Source: an uncultured Oscillibacter sp. (GTDB lineage: Bacteria; Bacillota; Clostridia; Oscillospirales; Oscillospiraceae). Taken from it: a DNA stretch of 64,000 nt. Below are positions 32,581 to 41,595 of this stretch, in pieces; position 1 is the first letter of the stretch; every line of letters starts with the position of its first letter. The position numbers and the translations under genes are program-made. The notes under the pieces were generated by a model. The model ran no database searches, had not been told where the DNA came from, and worked only from the letters and a program-made list of their open reading frames with translations. The DNA lies in assembly GCA_910578935.1 (NCBI GenBank), contig CAJTSM010000010.1, positions 1 through 64,000 of the forward strand. Direction: 5' to 3'.

Positions 32581-33885
32581 TTAAGACGCAGACTTGGGGG
32601 GGCGGGTCTTCCCGCTCTTACCTGGGTTCAGTTTCACAGAGTAGTTCACTTTATCCGGGTCCTTTGTCAAGATCGGCTGCCCTGTGCCCTCCACGCATTC
32701 TTTTGTAATAACCGCTTTCACAATGGTCGGGTCTGAAGGAATGTCATACATGATCTGGGTCAGCATTCCTTCCATAACGGCCCGAAGACCCCGTGCGCCA
32801 ATATTGCGCTCGATGGCCTTGTCCGCTACGGCGTCCAGAGCCTCCGGCTCAAATTCCAGTTCTACTTCGTCGTATCCAAGCAGCTTTTTATACTGCTTTA
32901 CCAAGGCGTTTTTTGGCTCTTGAAGAATACGAACCAAATCTTCTCTCCGGAGGCCGTTCAGCGGCGCGATAACCGGCAGACGGCCCACCAGCTCAGGAAT
33001 GATGCCGTATTTCAAAATATCGTGGGGCTGAACCTCATGGAGTATTTTGCTCAAGTCCTTGTCTTTCTTTCCCTGAACATTGGCGCCAAAGCCAATGCTC
33101 TTCTGGTCCAGGCGCTTTTCAATGATCTTCTCCAGCCCGTCAAAGGCGCCGCCGCAGATAAACAGAATGTTTTTCGTGTTCATCTGGATAAACTCCTGGT
33201 GGGGGTGCTTCCGGCCGCCCTGAGGCGGAACGTTGGCTACGGTTCCCTCCACGATTTTCAGCAGCGCCTGCTGCACACCCTCACCGGAAACATCCCGGGT
33301 AATGGAGGTATTTTCGCTCTTTCGGGCAATTTTGTCGATTTCATCCACGTAAATGATCCCGTGTTCAGCCCGCTCCACATCAAAGTCCGCTGCCTGGAGA
33401 AGGCGGAGGAGAATGTTCTCCACATCGTCACCCACGTAGCCTGCCTCAGTTAGGGTTGTGGCATCGGCAATAGCGAAGGGCACCTTCAAAATCTTGGCCA
33501 GGGTCTGGGCAAACAGCGTCTTGCCGGAGCCAGTGGGGCCCAGCATTAAAATGTTGCTCTTTTGGAGCTCCACATCCTCGTCGCCGCCGAAGAAGATGCG
33601 CTTATAGTGGTTGTACACCGCCACAGACAGGGCAATTTTTGCCTCATCCTGGCCAATGACATACTGGTCCAGCACGTCCCGAATTTCCCGGGGCGTTGGC
33701 AGCTGGTCCGGCAGGTCTTCCAGCGCCGGGGCATTCGGTTCGAACCCGTCGTTCAGAATGCTCATGCACAGATGAACGCACTCATCACAAATACGCACGC
33801 CGGGTCCCTGGATCATTCGATGGATTTGCTGCTCATGCTTGCCGCAAAAGGAACACCGCAAGGTTTTCTTGCCGTCGTCGTTCAT
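32581..33885 (-). CDS. clpX: ATP-dependent Clp protease ATP-binding subunit ClpX
   Basis: Unfoldase that feeds proteins to ClpP. 434 residues: zinc-binding domain CSFCGKHEQQIHRMIQGPGVRICDECVHLC, Walker A GPTGSGKT, Walker B IIYVDEIDKI, and the ClpP-docking IGF loop in KSIGFGANVQ. A short basic C-terminal tail (PGKSGKTRPPKSAS) is unremarkable. It starts about 36 bases after clpP in the same direction, so the two partners share a transcript. Confidence 0.97.
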   Translation of the reverse strand: MNDDGKKTLRCSFCGKHEQQIHRMIQGPGVRICDECVHLCMSILNDGFEPNAPALEDLPDQLPTPREIRDVLDQYVIGQDEAKIALSVAVYNHYKRIFFGGDEDVELQKSNILMLGPTGSGKTLFAQTLAKILKVPFAIADATTLTEAGYVGDDVENILLRLLQAADFDVERAEHGIIYVDEIDKIARKSENTSITRDVSGEGVQQALLKIVEGTVANVPPQGGRKHPHQEFIQMNTKNILFICGGAFDGLEKIIEKRLDQKSIGFGANVQGKKDKDLSKILHEVQPHDILKYGIIPELVGRLPVIAPLNGLRREDLVRILQEPKNALVKQYKKLLGYDEVELEFEPEALDAVADKAIERNIGARGLRAVMEGMLTQIMYDIPSDPTIVKAVITKECVEGTGQPILTKDPDKVNYSVKLNPGKSGKTRPPKSAS

Positions 33886-33921
33886 GGTTTCTACCTCTCT
33901 ATTGGGGATCAGGCTCTGCGT

Positions 33922-34524
33922 TTATGCCTCGTCCTTTTTCTCTTCCTTATTGATGAGAATCTTATCGATCAGGCCAAACTCCTTGGCTTCCTCGGCACTC
34001 ATGAAGTTGTCCCGCTCGCAGGCGGCGGTGACCTCTTCAATGGAACGGCCCGTGTTCTCCGCCATAATGCGGTTCATCCGCTTCTTAATGATCTCCAGTC
34101 TCTTCAGGTGAATGGCCATGTCGGTGATCTGGCCTTGAGTCCCGGCGGAGGGCTGGTGAATCATAATCTCCGCATTGGGCAGGGCAATGCGCTTTCCCTT
34201 TGCTCCCGCAGAGAGCAGGAACGCGCCCATGCTGGCGGCCATACCGACACAGATGGTGGATACATCGCACTTTACATACTGCATGGTGTCGTAGATCGCC
34301 ATACCGTCGGTGACGGAACCTCCAGGGCTATTGATATACAACTGAATATCCTTGTCGGGGTCCTGGGCCTCCAGATAGAGGAGCTGGGCCACGATCAGGC
34401 TGGCCGTGGTGGCATTGACCTCTTCGCCTAAAAAGACAATCCGGTCATTCAGCAGCCGGGAAAAAATGTCGTAAGACCGTTCGCCTCGGTTGGTCTGCTC
34501 GACTACGTAGGGAACTAAACTCAA
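33922..34524 (-). CDS. clpP: ATP-dependent Clp protease proteolytic subunit ClpP
   Basis: Serine protease core of ClpXP. 200 residues. Catalytic Ser in GMAASMGAFLLSAG, His in EIMIHQPSAGTQGQ and Asp in ERDNFMSAEEA. I place the start at a TTG (34522-34524), giving (M)SLVPYVVEQTNRGERSYDIFSRLL, which matches the mature ClpP N-terminus; GGAGG is eight bases ahead. An upstream ATG at 34572 would add 16 residues that no ClpP has. It lies between tig and clpX. Confidence 0.95.
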   Translation of the reverse strand: MSLVPYVVEQTNRGERSYDIFSRLLNDRIVFLGEEVNATTASLIVAQLLYLEAQDPDKDIQLYINSPGGSVTDGMAIYDTMQYVKCDVSTICVGMAASMGAFLLSAGAKGKRIALPNAEIMIHQPSAGTQGQITDMAIHLKRLEIIKKRMNRIMAENTGRSIEEVTAACERDNFMSAEEAKEFGLIDKILINKEEKKDEA

Positions 34525-34599
34525 TTTGAAAACCTCCAGTCTTTTGTGGACGCCCTTCCCGCCAGGCAGCACACGCTCCGGCGGTTAAGCCCATATAAC

Positions 34600-34636
34600 C
34601 ATTTTCACATGATACCACAGGCATCATGTGAAAATG
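34600..34636. repeat. Perfect inverted repeat between tig and clpP
   Basis: CATTTTCACATGAT/ATCATGTGAAAATG with a nine-base loop. It may partially terminate tig transcription or set clpP levels. Confidence 0.6.
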
Positions 34637-34671
34637 TGTCGAATCTGTGAATCCCGTAATAAAGATTCGGC

Positions 34672-36135
34672 TTATTCAGCATCCTTCGGCTCTTCGGTCT
34701 TCTTCTTCCGGGGCTTCCGGGCAGGTTTCTTCTCCTCAACGGGAACTTCTTCACCTTCAGCGGCCGGCTCCTCGGTCTTCTTTTTCCGGGGCTTTCGGGC
34801 GGGTTTTTTCTCCCCGGCGGGAGCTTCTTCCTTCTCTTCTCCGGCGGACTTTTCTTCCGGCTTCACGGCGGTGGCGCTGTCCACCACCACATCAATGGCC
34901 CGGCGGCTGCAAATCTGGTCCTTTACCTGATCAGCCTGAATGTACTTCTTCACCATCTCCAGGTCCATGCCGAACTGTTCCGCCAGCTTCTTATACTCTT
35001 CTTCCACATCTTCATCGCCGGCCTCAATGTTCTCGGCCTTGATAATTGCCATGACGGCCAAGTCCATCTTCACCTGACGCAGGGCAGGCTCCTTCGCGTC
35101 CTCCAGCAGCTTGGACTCCTGGATGCCGGTCATCTGGAGATACTGGTCGTACGGAATGCCCTGCTGGGCGATCTGTGTGCGGAAGTTCTCCACGAACTGC
35201 CGGGCTTGCCCCTCCACCATGGCGTCGGGAATCTCGGCGGTAATCCCCTGGGCCACCTGTTCCATCAGCGCGTCCTCAAAACCGCGCTGGGCGTCTTTCT
35301 CCCGCTCCTCTTTGATCTGTTTCTCCAAATCCGCCTTCAGCTCGTCTAAGGTATCAAACTCACTGACGTCCTTGGCGAACTCGTCGTCTAGAGCGGGGAC
35401 TTCCTTCTCCTTCACCTCATGGCACTTGACCTTAAAGACCACGGCCTTTCCGGCCAGATCTGCATGGTAGTCCTCCGGGAAAGTGATGTCGATTTCCTTC
35501 TCGTCGCCGGCCTTCATGCCCGCGACCTGCTCTTCAAAGCCGGGAACAAAGCTGTGGGAACCCAGCTCCAGACTGTGATTGGTCCCCTTGCCGCCGTCGA
35601 AGGGCTTACCGTCCAGGAAACCCTCGAAGTCGATGACAGCGGTGTCGCCCTCCTTGGCCTCCCGCTCCACGGACACCAGGCGGGTGTTCCGGTCGGTGAG
35701 ACTCTGGAGACGGTGATCCACATCCTCGGCCTTGATCTGAACTTCCTCTTTAGGGGCGGTCAGGCCCTTATACTGGCCCAGGGTGACCTCAGGATACACG
35801 GGCGCGACAGCCTTGAAGGTAAAGCCCTGCCGGGTGCACTCGCCCACCAGCTCCACAGACGGGTAGCCCACCACCTGGAGCTCCTTCTCCTTCACAGCGG
35901 CCTCGTAGGCGTCGGGGAAGGCAATGTTGATGGCCTCGTCGAAGAACACCTCCGCGCCGTACATGCCCTCAATGATTTTCCGGGGGGCCTTGCCGGGACG
36001 GAAACCGGGGACATTGATCTTGCCCCGCATTTTTCGGTACGCCTTTTCCATGGCGGCTTCGAACTCTTTGGCCTCCACCTCAATGGTCAAAGCGACCTGG
36101 CTCTTTTCAATCTTTTCGCAGCTCTTCACACTCAT
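34672..36135 (-). CDS. tig: Trigger factor with lysine-rich repeat tail
   Basis: Ribosome-bound chaperone and prolyl isomerase. 487 residues, longer than the usual ~430. N-terminal ribosome-docking signature GFRPGKAPRKIIEGMYG; FKBP domain around GDTAVIDFEGFLDGKPFDGG ... HSFVPGFEEQVAGMKAGDEKEI; helical C-domain to about 430. Beyond that is a low-complexity tail with KKPARKPRKKKTEEP repeated exactly at about 443-457 and 469-483, separated by acidic residues. Such tails could bind RNA or ribosomes; that is inference. It is the first gene of the tig-clpP-clpX-lon-engB series. Confidence 0.95.
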   Translation of the reverse strand: MSVKSCEKIEKSQVALTIEVEAKEFEAAMEKAYRKMRGKINVPGFRPGKAPRKIIEGMYGAEVFFDEAINIAFPDAYEAAVKEKELQVVGYPSVELVGECTRQGFTFKAVAPVYPEVTLGQYKGLTAPKEEVQIKAEDVDHRLQSLTDRNTRLVSVEREAKEGDTAVIDFEGFLDGKPFDGGKGTNHSLELGSHSFVPGFEEQVAGMKAGDEKEIDITFPEDYHADLAGKAVVFKVKCHEVKEKEVPALDDEFAKDVSEFDTLDELKADLEKQIKEEREKDAQRGFEDALMEQVAQGITAEIPDAMVEGQARQFVENFRTQIAQQGIPYDQYLQMTGIQESKLLEDAKEPALRQVKMDLAVMAIIKAENIEAGDEDVEEEYKKLAEQFGMDLEMVKKYIQADQVKDQICSRRAIDVVVDSATAVKPEEKSAGEEKEEAPAGEKKPARKPRKKKTEEPAAEGEEVPVEEKKPARKPRKKKTEEPKDAE

Positions 36136-36245
36136 GTTTGTTTTCCTCCGTTCATTCCCGGTTCCTCAGCGCTCGTCAAAAAAGCCTAACCGGGACAAAT
36201 TAGTATTTTATCAGAAAAAGATGAAAAATTCCAGTCTTTTTTCCT

Positions 36246-36929
36246 TTAATCACAAATTTTTTTCGGAACAAAGCCCAAATAGTCGGCGGAGATCAAAGAA
36301 AACTCCGTTTCTCCCCGCCTCCCCTCCAGCCGCCGGCGGATGGCGTGGCCGTGAAGATGGCCGTAGCAGCACAGGGAAACGCCGTATTTTTCCAGAATCT
36401 CTAAGATTTCTGGACACTCATATCCCTGATATAAGGGCGGATAATGCAGAAAACACAAAATAGAGGCCGCCTCCGCCGCCGCTTTCAGGGAGGCCTCCAG
36501 CCGTCCCATCTCCCGGTTGAGGACCTTCACGTTATGGGCGTCCTCTTCCAAAAACCAGCCCCGGGTACCGCAGACAGCGTGGTCCCCATAAAACACGCAG
36601 TTGTTGTGGAGAATGTCCAGAGTATGAATTCCCTTCTCGTCAAAGAAACGGTGGAGCTTGGCGGCGGTGGTCCACCAATAATCGTGGTTTCCCTTGACCA
36701 AGTATTTCTTACAGGGAAATTGGTCCAGAAATTTAAAATCCGCCTCCGCCTCCGCCAGGCTCATACCCCAAGAGGTGTCCCCCGCCAGAACCAGCATGTC
36801 CTCTGCCGTCAGGGCGGAAAGACTCTCGGCAATGCGGTCCGTGTAATTCTCCCAAGCGGGGCCGAAGACCTCCATGGACTTGTCCGCCGTCAGGGAGAGG
36901 TGCAGGTCCCCGATTGCGTAAAGGGCCAT
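36246..36929 (-). CDS. Calcineurin-like metallophosphoesterase
   Basis: 227 residues. All metal motifs are present: GDLHLS near the N-terminus, GDTSWG, GNHDYWW, LHYPP and GHLHGH. The class covers nucleases, cyclic-nucleotide and phosphoprotein phosphatases, and the substrate cannot be told. I chose ATG 36929 (MALYAIGDLHLS), which has GGGGGG/GGAG close ahead; longer frames from 37061 are unlike the family. It stands apart: a 0.8 kb gene-poor region upstream, tig downstream. Confidence 0.88.
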   Translation of the reverse strand: MALYAIGDLHLSLTADKSMEVFGPAWENYTDRIAESLSALTAEDMLVLAGDTSWGMSLAEAEADFKFLDQFPCKKYLVKGNHDYWWTTAAKLHRFFDEKGIHTLDILHNNCVFYGDHAVCGTRGWFLEEDAHNVKVLNREMGRLEASLKAAAEAASILCFLHYPPLYQGYECPEILEILEKYGVSLCCYGHLHGHAIRRRLEGRRGETEFSLISADYLGFVPKKICD

Positions 36930-37729
36930 AACAGCTCCCCCCTTTCTCCTAACTTTTCTTGAAAGACTGTAACGACACTTGATTGTGCGAAGCAAACTCT
37001 TAGCGGAGTACGTCCCCGAAGGGGAAAAGCAGGCAAAAGAACTCTCACTCCCTCTGATCATCTGGCGGTTATCCAGGCCGAAGCGGCAGCGAAGCCTGGG
37101 GACACAGCAGCAAAACGGTTATACAGCTGCATTTGACCGCTTTACAGCAGGGCTTAAGCCTCGTCATCGCAGACAAAAGGCCTACCGCAGCCAGAAAAGT
37201 GCTGAGTTTTTGCGGAAGACAAGAAGGCCGGACTCCGGGGCTCGGCCTCCTCCGGCAGGATTGCTCCCGGAAAACCCAGCAGGAGCATCCCCCACAGGAA
37301 GAGCCGCCAGGCCCGGGCCCACATTCATTTCAGAGTTTTCACCCTCATGGCCGGTTTCCTTCCACCGGCTATTCCGCCTTCAGCCCGTCCTTAAGGGCAA
37401 GGCCGCGCCTCAGCTTTGACACCATCAAACTTGCTCCCGGCGCCGTCAGGGGCGGAGGAACCTTTGCCGCAACTGGGACAACGCAGCTTTCGCGGCAGCA
37501 GAAAGACAGCAGCCAAAGCAGTTCATCCGGTCATACCCGCATACATTCGAATACCCTATACCCACCAAAAGCCCTTAACGTCCACGCAGTCCCGCTCGGA
37601 GCGCCAAAACAGGGCTTCCAGAGTAAGGCGGCGGCCAGCGCCGTCAAAACCCAGACGGTGCCAGTTGCAGTCCACGCAAGTCTCAGACTCTCATCCTCAT
37701 ACTCTCTTCGCCTTGCCGTTAATCGTCCA
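36930..37729. other. Gene-poor 0.8 kb between phosphoesterase and thrC
   Basis: No convincing full gene. 37012-37110 resembles an intergenic repeat that also occurs near 896-950 and 13580-13670. On the minus strand there are short open fragments that look like remnants: a 56-residue ORF (37154-37324) starting MWARAWRLFLWGMLLLGFPGAI, which reads like a signal peptide, and further up, frame-interrupted pieces including a membrane-like VWVLTALAAALL and a zinc-ribbon-like LRCPSCGKG. The several plus-strand frames here have atypical composition and no ribosome binding sites. Confidence 0.45.
37154..37324 (-). pseudogene. Possible small secreted protein or gene remnant
   Basis: 56 codons on the minus strand: a strongly hydrophobic start (about 1-22), then PEEAEPRSPAFL and a Cys-containing tail. 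The nearest ribosome-binding-like purine run (GAGGG) is 14 bases ahead, too far to be convincing. Frames around it are broken, so I treat it as a remnant or a very weak small-gene candidate. Confidence 0.25.
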
Positions 37730-39217
37730 TTATTTCAGGAAGTCTAGTACCATACCGTCCATGCCCGGCTTTTCGCAGGTGAGGTCGAACCGCCGCGCCT
37801 TGCCCTTCAAGGCGGCCAGCCGCCGGGGCACCGCCACGCCGGAAACGGCGTTCAGCTGATCCAGAAGCTCCACGCCGTCTCCCTTGGGTTCCTGGCCGAT
37901 CGCCCGGAGGACATTGTCGCAGAATTTATATGGAGAGGCGGTGGAGACAAAAACGGTCAGAGTCTTGTCCCCGGTTTTCGCACGGTACTGCTCCAACACT
38001 CCCGCCGCCACGGCGGTGTGGGTGTCAATAAGATAGCCGCAGTCTTTATAATAACGGGCGATGGTTTCCGCAGTACCCTCCTCATCGCAGAAACCGCCCC
38101 AGAACTGCTCTGCGAGCGCTGTCTTGATGGATTCGGAAACCTCATACTTTCCCTCTTTGCTCAAAGCCTCCATATAGCCCCGGACCTCCGCATCGTTCTC
38201 CCCTGAGAGGTCGAACAGCAGCCGTTCCAGGTTGCTGGACACCAGGATGTCCATAGAGGGGCTCATAGTGGTATGGAAGGGCCGGTTTTTGTCGTACACG
38301 CCGGTGCAAAGAAAATCCGTCAGCACGTCGTTCTTATTGGAGGCGCAGATGAGCTTCCCCACAGGCAGGCCCATGCGCTTTGCATAGTACGCCGCCAGGA
38401 TATCCCCAAAATTACCGGTGGGAACACAGAAGTTCACTTTGTCTCCCATCCGGATTTCCCCGCCCCGGAGCAGGTCACAGTAGGCGGAGATATAGTAGAC
38501 CACCTGGGGCAGGATCCGTCCCCAGTTGATGGAGTTGGCGGAGGACAGCAGGTAGCCCCGATTCGCCAGGGTTTCCCGTATGCCTTCATCGGAGAAAATG
38601 CGCTTCACGCCCGCCTGAGCGTCGTCGAAGTTTCCAACGACGGCGCAGACCCCCACATTTTCCCCGTCCTGAGTGACCATCTGGGCCTCCTGGACCTTGG
38701 ACACGCCGTCCTTGGGGTAGAAGACCATGATTTTCGTCTGGGGCACATCGGCGAAGCCTTCCATGGCGGCCTTGCCGGTGTCGCCGGAGGTAGCCACCAG
38801 AATGCAGACCGTCTTGTCCTCCCCGGTCTTCCGCAATGCTGCGGAGAGGAGCTGGGGCAGCATCTGGAGCGCCATGTCCTTGAACGCGGAGGTAGGACCG
38901 TGCCACAGCTCCAGGCAGTGAGTGGCCCCGTCCACCTTCCGCAGCGGGGCTGCGGCGGGGTGGTCATACTTATCAGGGCCGTAGGCGCTGTTGGCAAAGC
39001 CCAGCAGCTCCTCCTCACTGTAGTCCGTCAGGTAGAGGGCCATGACCTTGGCGGCCCGCTCCTGATAGGACGCCCCGGTGAGGTGATCCAAAAAGGCCCC
39101 GTCTATCTGGGGAATGGCTTCCGGGGTCAACAGTCCTCCGTCCCGGGAGAGGCCCAGCTTTACTGCCTCGGCGCTGCCCACCCGCAGGGCGCGGTTCCTG
39201 GTGCTCAAATACTTCAT
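37730..39217 (-). CDS. thrC: Threonine synthase
   Basis: PLP enzyme that converts O-phosphohomoserine to threonine. 495 residues, the longer clostridial/eukaryotic-like class. PLP lysine K113 lies in GPTSAFKDMALQ, glycine phosphate loop ATSGDTGKAAMEGF follows, and VPTGNFGDI is the PLP-phosphate loop. N-terminal YLSTR is the family opening. It follows yraN by 36 bases on the same strand, so it belongs to the rnhB/yraN transcript; hom and thrB are not nearby. Confidence 0.95.
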   Translation of the reverse strand: MKYLSTRNRALRVGSAEAVKLGLSRDGGLLTPEAIPQIDGAFLDHLTGASYQERAAKVMALYLTDYSEEELLGFANSAYGPDKYDHPAAAPLRKVDGATHCLELWHGPTSAFKDMALQMLPQLLSAALRKTGEDKTVCILVATSGDTGKAAMEGFADVPQTKIMVFYPKDGVSKVQEAQMVTQDGENVGVCAVVGNFDDAQAGVKRIFSDEGIRETLANRGYLLSSANSINWGRILPQVVYYISAYCDLLRGGEIRMGDKVNFCVPTGNFGDILAAYYAKRMGLPVGKLICASNKNDVLTDFLCTGVYDKNRPFHTTMSPSMDILVSSNLERLLFDLSGENDAEVRGYMEALSKEGKYEVSESIKTALAEQFWGGFCDEEGTAETIARYYKDCGYLIDTHTAVAAGVLEQYRAKTGDKTLTVFVSTASPYKFCDNVLRAIGQEPKGDGVELLDQLNAVSGVAVPRRLAALKGKARRFDLTCEKPGMDGMVLDFLK

Positions 39218-39253
39218 GTGTTCTATCTCACCTTTCCGATGTTGTTGTTTGAT

Positions 39254-39613
39254 CTATACAAAGGCGTCTTCCAGATAGACCACCCGGAGGCCGCCGTCTT
39301 TTTCCCCATAGATTTCCGCCACATCAAAGCGGGCGGAACCATCCCATTCATAAACGCCCATATAGAGGCCCGCGGCCCGACGGAGACGCTCCTGCTTCCG
39401 CCCGTCCACAAATTCCCGGGGCAAGCCGATGGAACCGGGGCCCCGGCGCTTCACCTCCACGAAGCAGAGGATGCCCTCGGGGCTCTGCGCCACCAGATCC
39501 AACTCCCCAAACCGGCAGCGCCACTGCCGGTTTAAAATAGTATAGCCCCGTTCCTCCAGATACCGCCCGGCCAGGGCCTCCCCCTGGTCCCCGGAGGCCT
39601 TTTTCCCGGTCAC
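39254..39613 (-). CDS. yraN: YraN-family (UPF0102) protein
   Basis: 119 residues with a restriction-endonuclease-like (Holliday-junction resolvase type) fold: GDQGEALAGRYLEERGYTILNRQWRCRFGELDLVA, where the E-D and VEVKRR motifs are the putative catalytic residues. Cellular role is not firmly known. The start is a GTG (39611-39613) that overlaps the rnhB stop as GTGA; GGAGG lies seven bases ahead. An upstream GTG at 39628 would place that site inside the reading frame. Translational coupling to rnhB is likely. Confidence 0.88.
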   Translation of the reverse strand: MTGKKASGDQGEALAGRYLEERGYTILNRQWRCRFGELDLVAQSPEGILCFVEVKRRGPGSIGLPREFVDGRKQERLRRAAGLYMGVYEWDGSARFDVAEIYGEKDGGLRVVYLEDAFV

Positions 39614-40230
39614 CGCCGGGCCTCCCACTTTTTCAGGAAGGTTTTCCGGTGGGCCGGGCAGGGGCCGTACTCGTCCAGGGCGGCGTAGTGGGCCTTCGTG
39701 CCGTAGCCCTTGTGTTTGGCGAAACCGTACCGGGGATACAGGGAGTCCAGCTCCTGGGAGACGTAGCGGTCCCGGCTCACCTTCGCCAGGATGGACGCGG
39801 CGGCGATGGAGGCGCTTTTCCCGTCGCCGCCCACCAGGGTGACGTGGGGTGCCTCGATGGAAACCCGGCTTCCGTGGTCCCGGTTACCGTCGATGAGGCA
39901 GAGGTCCGGCTTCAAGGGCAGGCCGTCGATGGCCCGGTTCATAGCCAGCATCCGGGCGTTCAAAATATCCAGTTCGTCGATCTCCTCCGCCGTGGCAAAA
40001 GCAACAGACCACGCCTCCGCCCGGGCGGTGATGAGGTCATAGAGGGCCTCTCGCTTTTTAGAAGTCAGCTTTTTGGAGTCGTTCAATCCAGGAATCTCGA
40101 TCTCTCGGGAAAGGATGACGGCGGCGGCGTACACCGGCCCCGCCAGGGGCCCCGCCCCCGCCTCGTCCACGCCGCAGAGAAGGGCGTATCCGTTATTCCA
40201 CTGTTCCCGCTCCGGGGTCCACAGGTCCAT
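39610..40230 (-). CDS. rnhB: Ribonuclease HII
   Basis: Removes RNA primers and misincorporated ribonucleotides from DNA. 206 residues: catalytic acidic residues in CGVDEAGAGPLAGPV (D22, E23), DLCLIDGN and ASIAAASILAKVSRD; LNDSKKLTSKKRE is characteristic. Its start lies inside the 3' end of the upstream membrane-protein gene (38-base overlap). Order rbgA-(membrane protein)-rnhB-yraN mirrors the Firmicutes ylqF-rnhB arrangement. Confidence 0.95.
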   Translation of the reverse strand: MDLWTPEREQWNNGYALLCGVDEAGAGPLAGPVYAAAVILSREIEIPGLNDSKKLTSKKREALYDLITARAEAWSVAFATAEEIDELDILNARMLAMNRAIDGLPLKPDLCLIDGNRDHGSRVSIEAPHVTLVGGDGKSASIAAASILAKVSRDRYVSQELDSLYPRYGFAKHKGYGTKAHYAALDEYGPCPAHRKTFLKKWEARR

Positions 40231-40726
40231 CCGGCGGCGCTCCTTTCTTCACGGCCCGGCGGTGGAGCCGGACGATATAGATGAAATGGATGAGACAAAA
40301 CGCCAGCATGGCCGACCAGTCGACGCTAAACCGCAGGCTTCCCCGCAATCCCGCCAGCTCGTCAAACAGCAGCCAGGCGAAGGCCAGGAGCTGATACAGC
40401 GGCGTCAGAAGCGCACAGATCATTCCAAGAATCTCAACCCAACCCAAGGACAACCTCAGCGTGGCGACCAAAAGTCCTCCCACCGCCAGCGCGGTACTGA
40501 GGCCCCAATACCATTTCACAAAGCGGAGCAGTCCCGGTCTCCCGGAGCTAATCCACACGTCTATAGCCAGCTGTCCCAGGAGCCAAACCGTCAGCAGGAC
40601 CCAGGTCCAGCTTGTATACGTCTGATAGAGGCCGTGCATAAACGCGAGGACGCTGGTGCAGAGATGCAGGGCCACCCATAAAAGCGCCGCAAAATCGGCG
40701 GCGGACCATCGCTTGTTGTCTCCCAT
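40193..40726 (-). CDS. Multi-spanning membrane protein, unknown function
   Basis: 177 residues with about five hydrophobic segments (FAALLWVALHLCTSVLAF, WVLLTVWLLGQLAIDVWI, GLSTALAVGGLLVATL, ILGMICALLTPLYQLLAFAWLLF, MLAFCLIHFIYIVRL), the C-terminus basic. No family recognised. The ATG at 40726 shares one base with the rbgA stop (TGATG), and GGAGG is seven bases ahead, so it is translationally coupled to rbgA. The 3' end overlaps rnhB by 38 bases. Confidence 0.8.
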   Translation of the reverse strand: MGDNKRWSAADFAALLWVALHLCTSVLAFMHGLYQTYTSWTWVLLTVWLLGQLAIDVWISSGRPGLLRFVKWYWGLSTALAVGGLLVATLRLSLGWVEILGMICALLTPLYQLLAFAWLLFDELAGLRGSLRFSVDWSAMLAFCLIHFIYIVRLHRRAVKKGAPPDGPVDPGAGTVE

Positions 40727-41595
40727 CACGGTACCTCCAAGGTAAACCGCCCCAGCTTGCCGGAGCGGAACTCGTCCAGCAGGATCTTCGCCATGCGCTC
40801 CGTGTCCACCTCGCCGCCGGAAACCAGGAAGCCCCGCCGCCGCCCGGCAGCCTCTAAGAGCCGCCAGCCAAAGGCCACGTCGTTCTCCTCCCCTTCCCGT
40901 TCTGGGAGGGTCTGGAGCTTGTAGCTGGTTTTCAGCGCCTCCGGGTAGTGCTCCGCCAGGTAGGCCATCAAGTGGCAGCCCAGGGTTTCCGTGTCCAGAA
41001 TCTCATCCTTCACCGCGCCGGTGAAGGCAAGGTGCAGGCCAGCATCTTTATCGTCCAGCTTGGGCCAGAGGATGCCGGGGGTGTCCAGCAGCTCCAGCCC
41101 CCGGTCGATGGGCACCCACTGCTTGGACCGGGTGACGCCGGGGCGGTCCTCCGCCTTGGCGGTCTTCCGGCCCGCGATTTTATTGATGAAGGTGGACTTT
41201 CCCACGTTGGGGATGCCCAGGACCATGACCCGGACCACCCGGCCCGTCTGGCCCTTCTCGGCGTAGGCACGGAGCTTGTCCGAAAGCAGCTCCCGGATGG
41301 CGGCGGAGAATTTCGCCGTGCCCGCGCCGCTCTTTGCGTCCGTTTCCAGCACCGCCCAGCCCTTTTCCTTAAAGTGGGCGGCCCAGACCTTCGTGGCCTC
41401 CCGGTCCGCCTGGTCCGCCCGGTTCAGCACGACTAAGCGGGGCTTCCCCGCCGTCAGGCCGTCCACGTCCGGGTTGCGGCTGGACCGGGGGATGCGGGCG
41501 TCCAGAATCTCGCACACCGCATCCACGTTTTTCAGCTGCTCAGCGATCATCCGCCGGGTCTTCGCCATGTGCCCGGGGTACCATTGGATTTCCAC
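40726..41595 (-). CDS. rbgA: Ribosome biogenesis GTPase RbgA (YlqF)
   Basis: Late 50S assembly factor. 289 residues with the circularly permuted GTPase order: G4 LNRADQAD first, G1 GIPNVGKSTFINKIAG, G2 VTRSKQ, then G3 DTPGILWPKL. The N-terminal WYPGHMAKTRRMI is diagnostic. It starts with GTG sharing one base with the upstream lepB stop (TAGTG). The operon lepB-lepB-rbgA-rnhB-yraN-thrC couples export, ribosome assembly and threonine synthesis. Confidence 0.95.
   Translation of the reverse strand: MEIQWYPGHMAKTRRMIAEQLKNVDAVCEILDARIPRSSRNPDVDGLTAGKPRLVVLNRADQADREATKVWAAHFKEKGWAVLETDAKSGAGTAKFSAAIRELLSDKLRAYAEKGQTGRVVRVMVLGIPNVGKSTFINKIAGRKTAKAEDRPGVTRSKQWVPIDRGLELLDTPGILWPKLDDKDAGLHLAFTGAVKDEILDTETLGCHLMAYLAEHYPEALKTSYKLQTLPEREGEENDVAFGWRLLEAAGRRRGFLVSGGEVDTERMAKILLDEFRSGKLGRFTLEVP

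Noticed and set aside
37133..37859. Two overlapping plus-strand frames of 204 and 147 codons
   Set aside because: Low-complexity, rich in Ser, Pro and Arg, no ribosome binding site, and one runs into thrC on the other strand.
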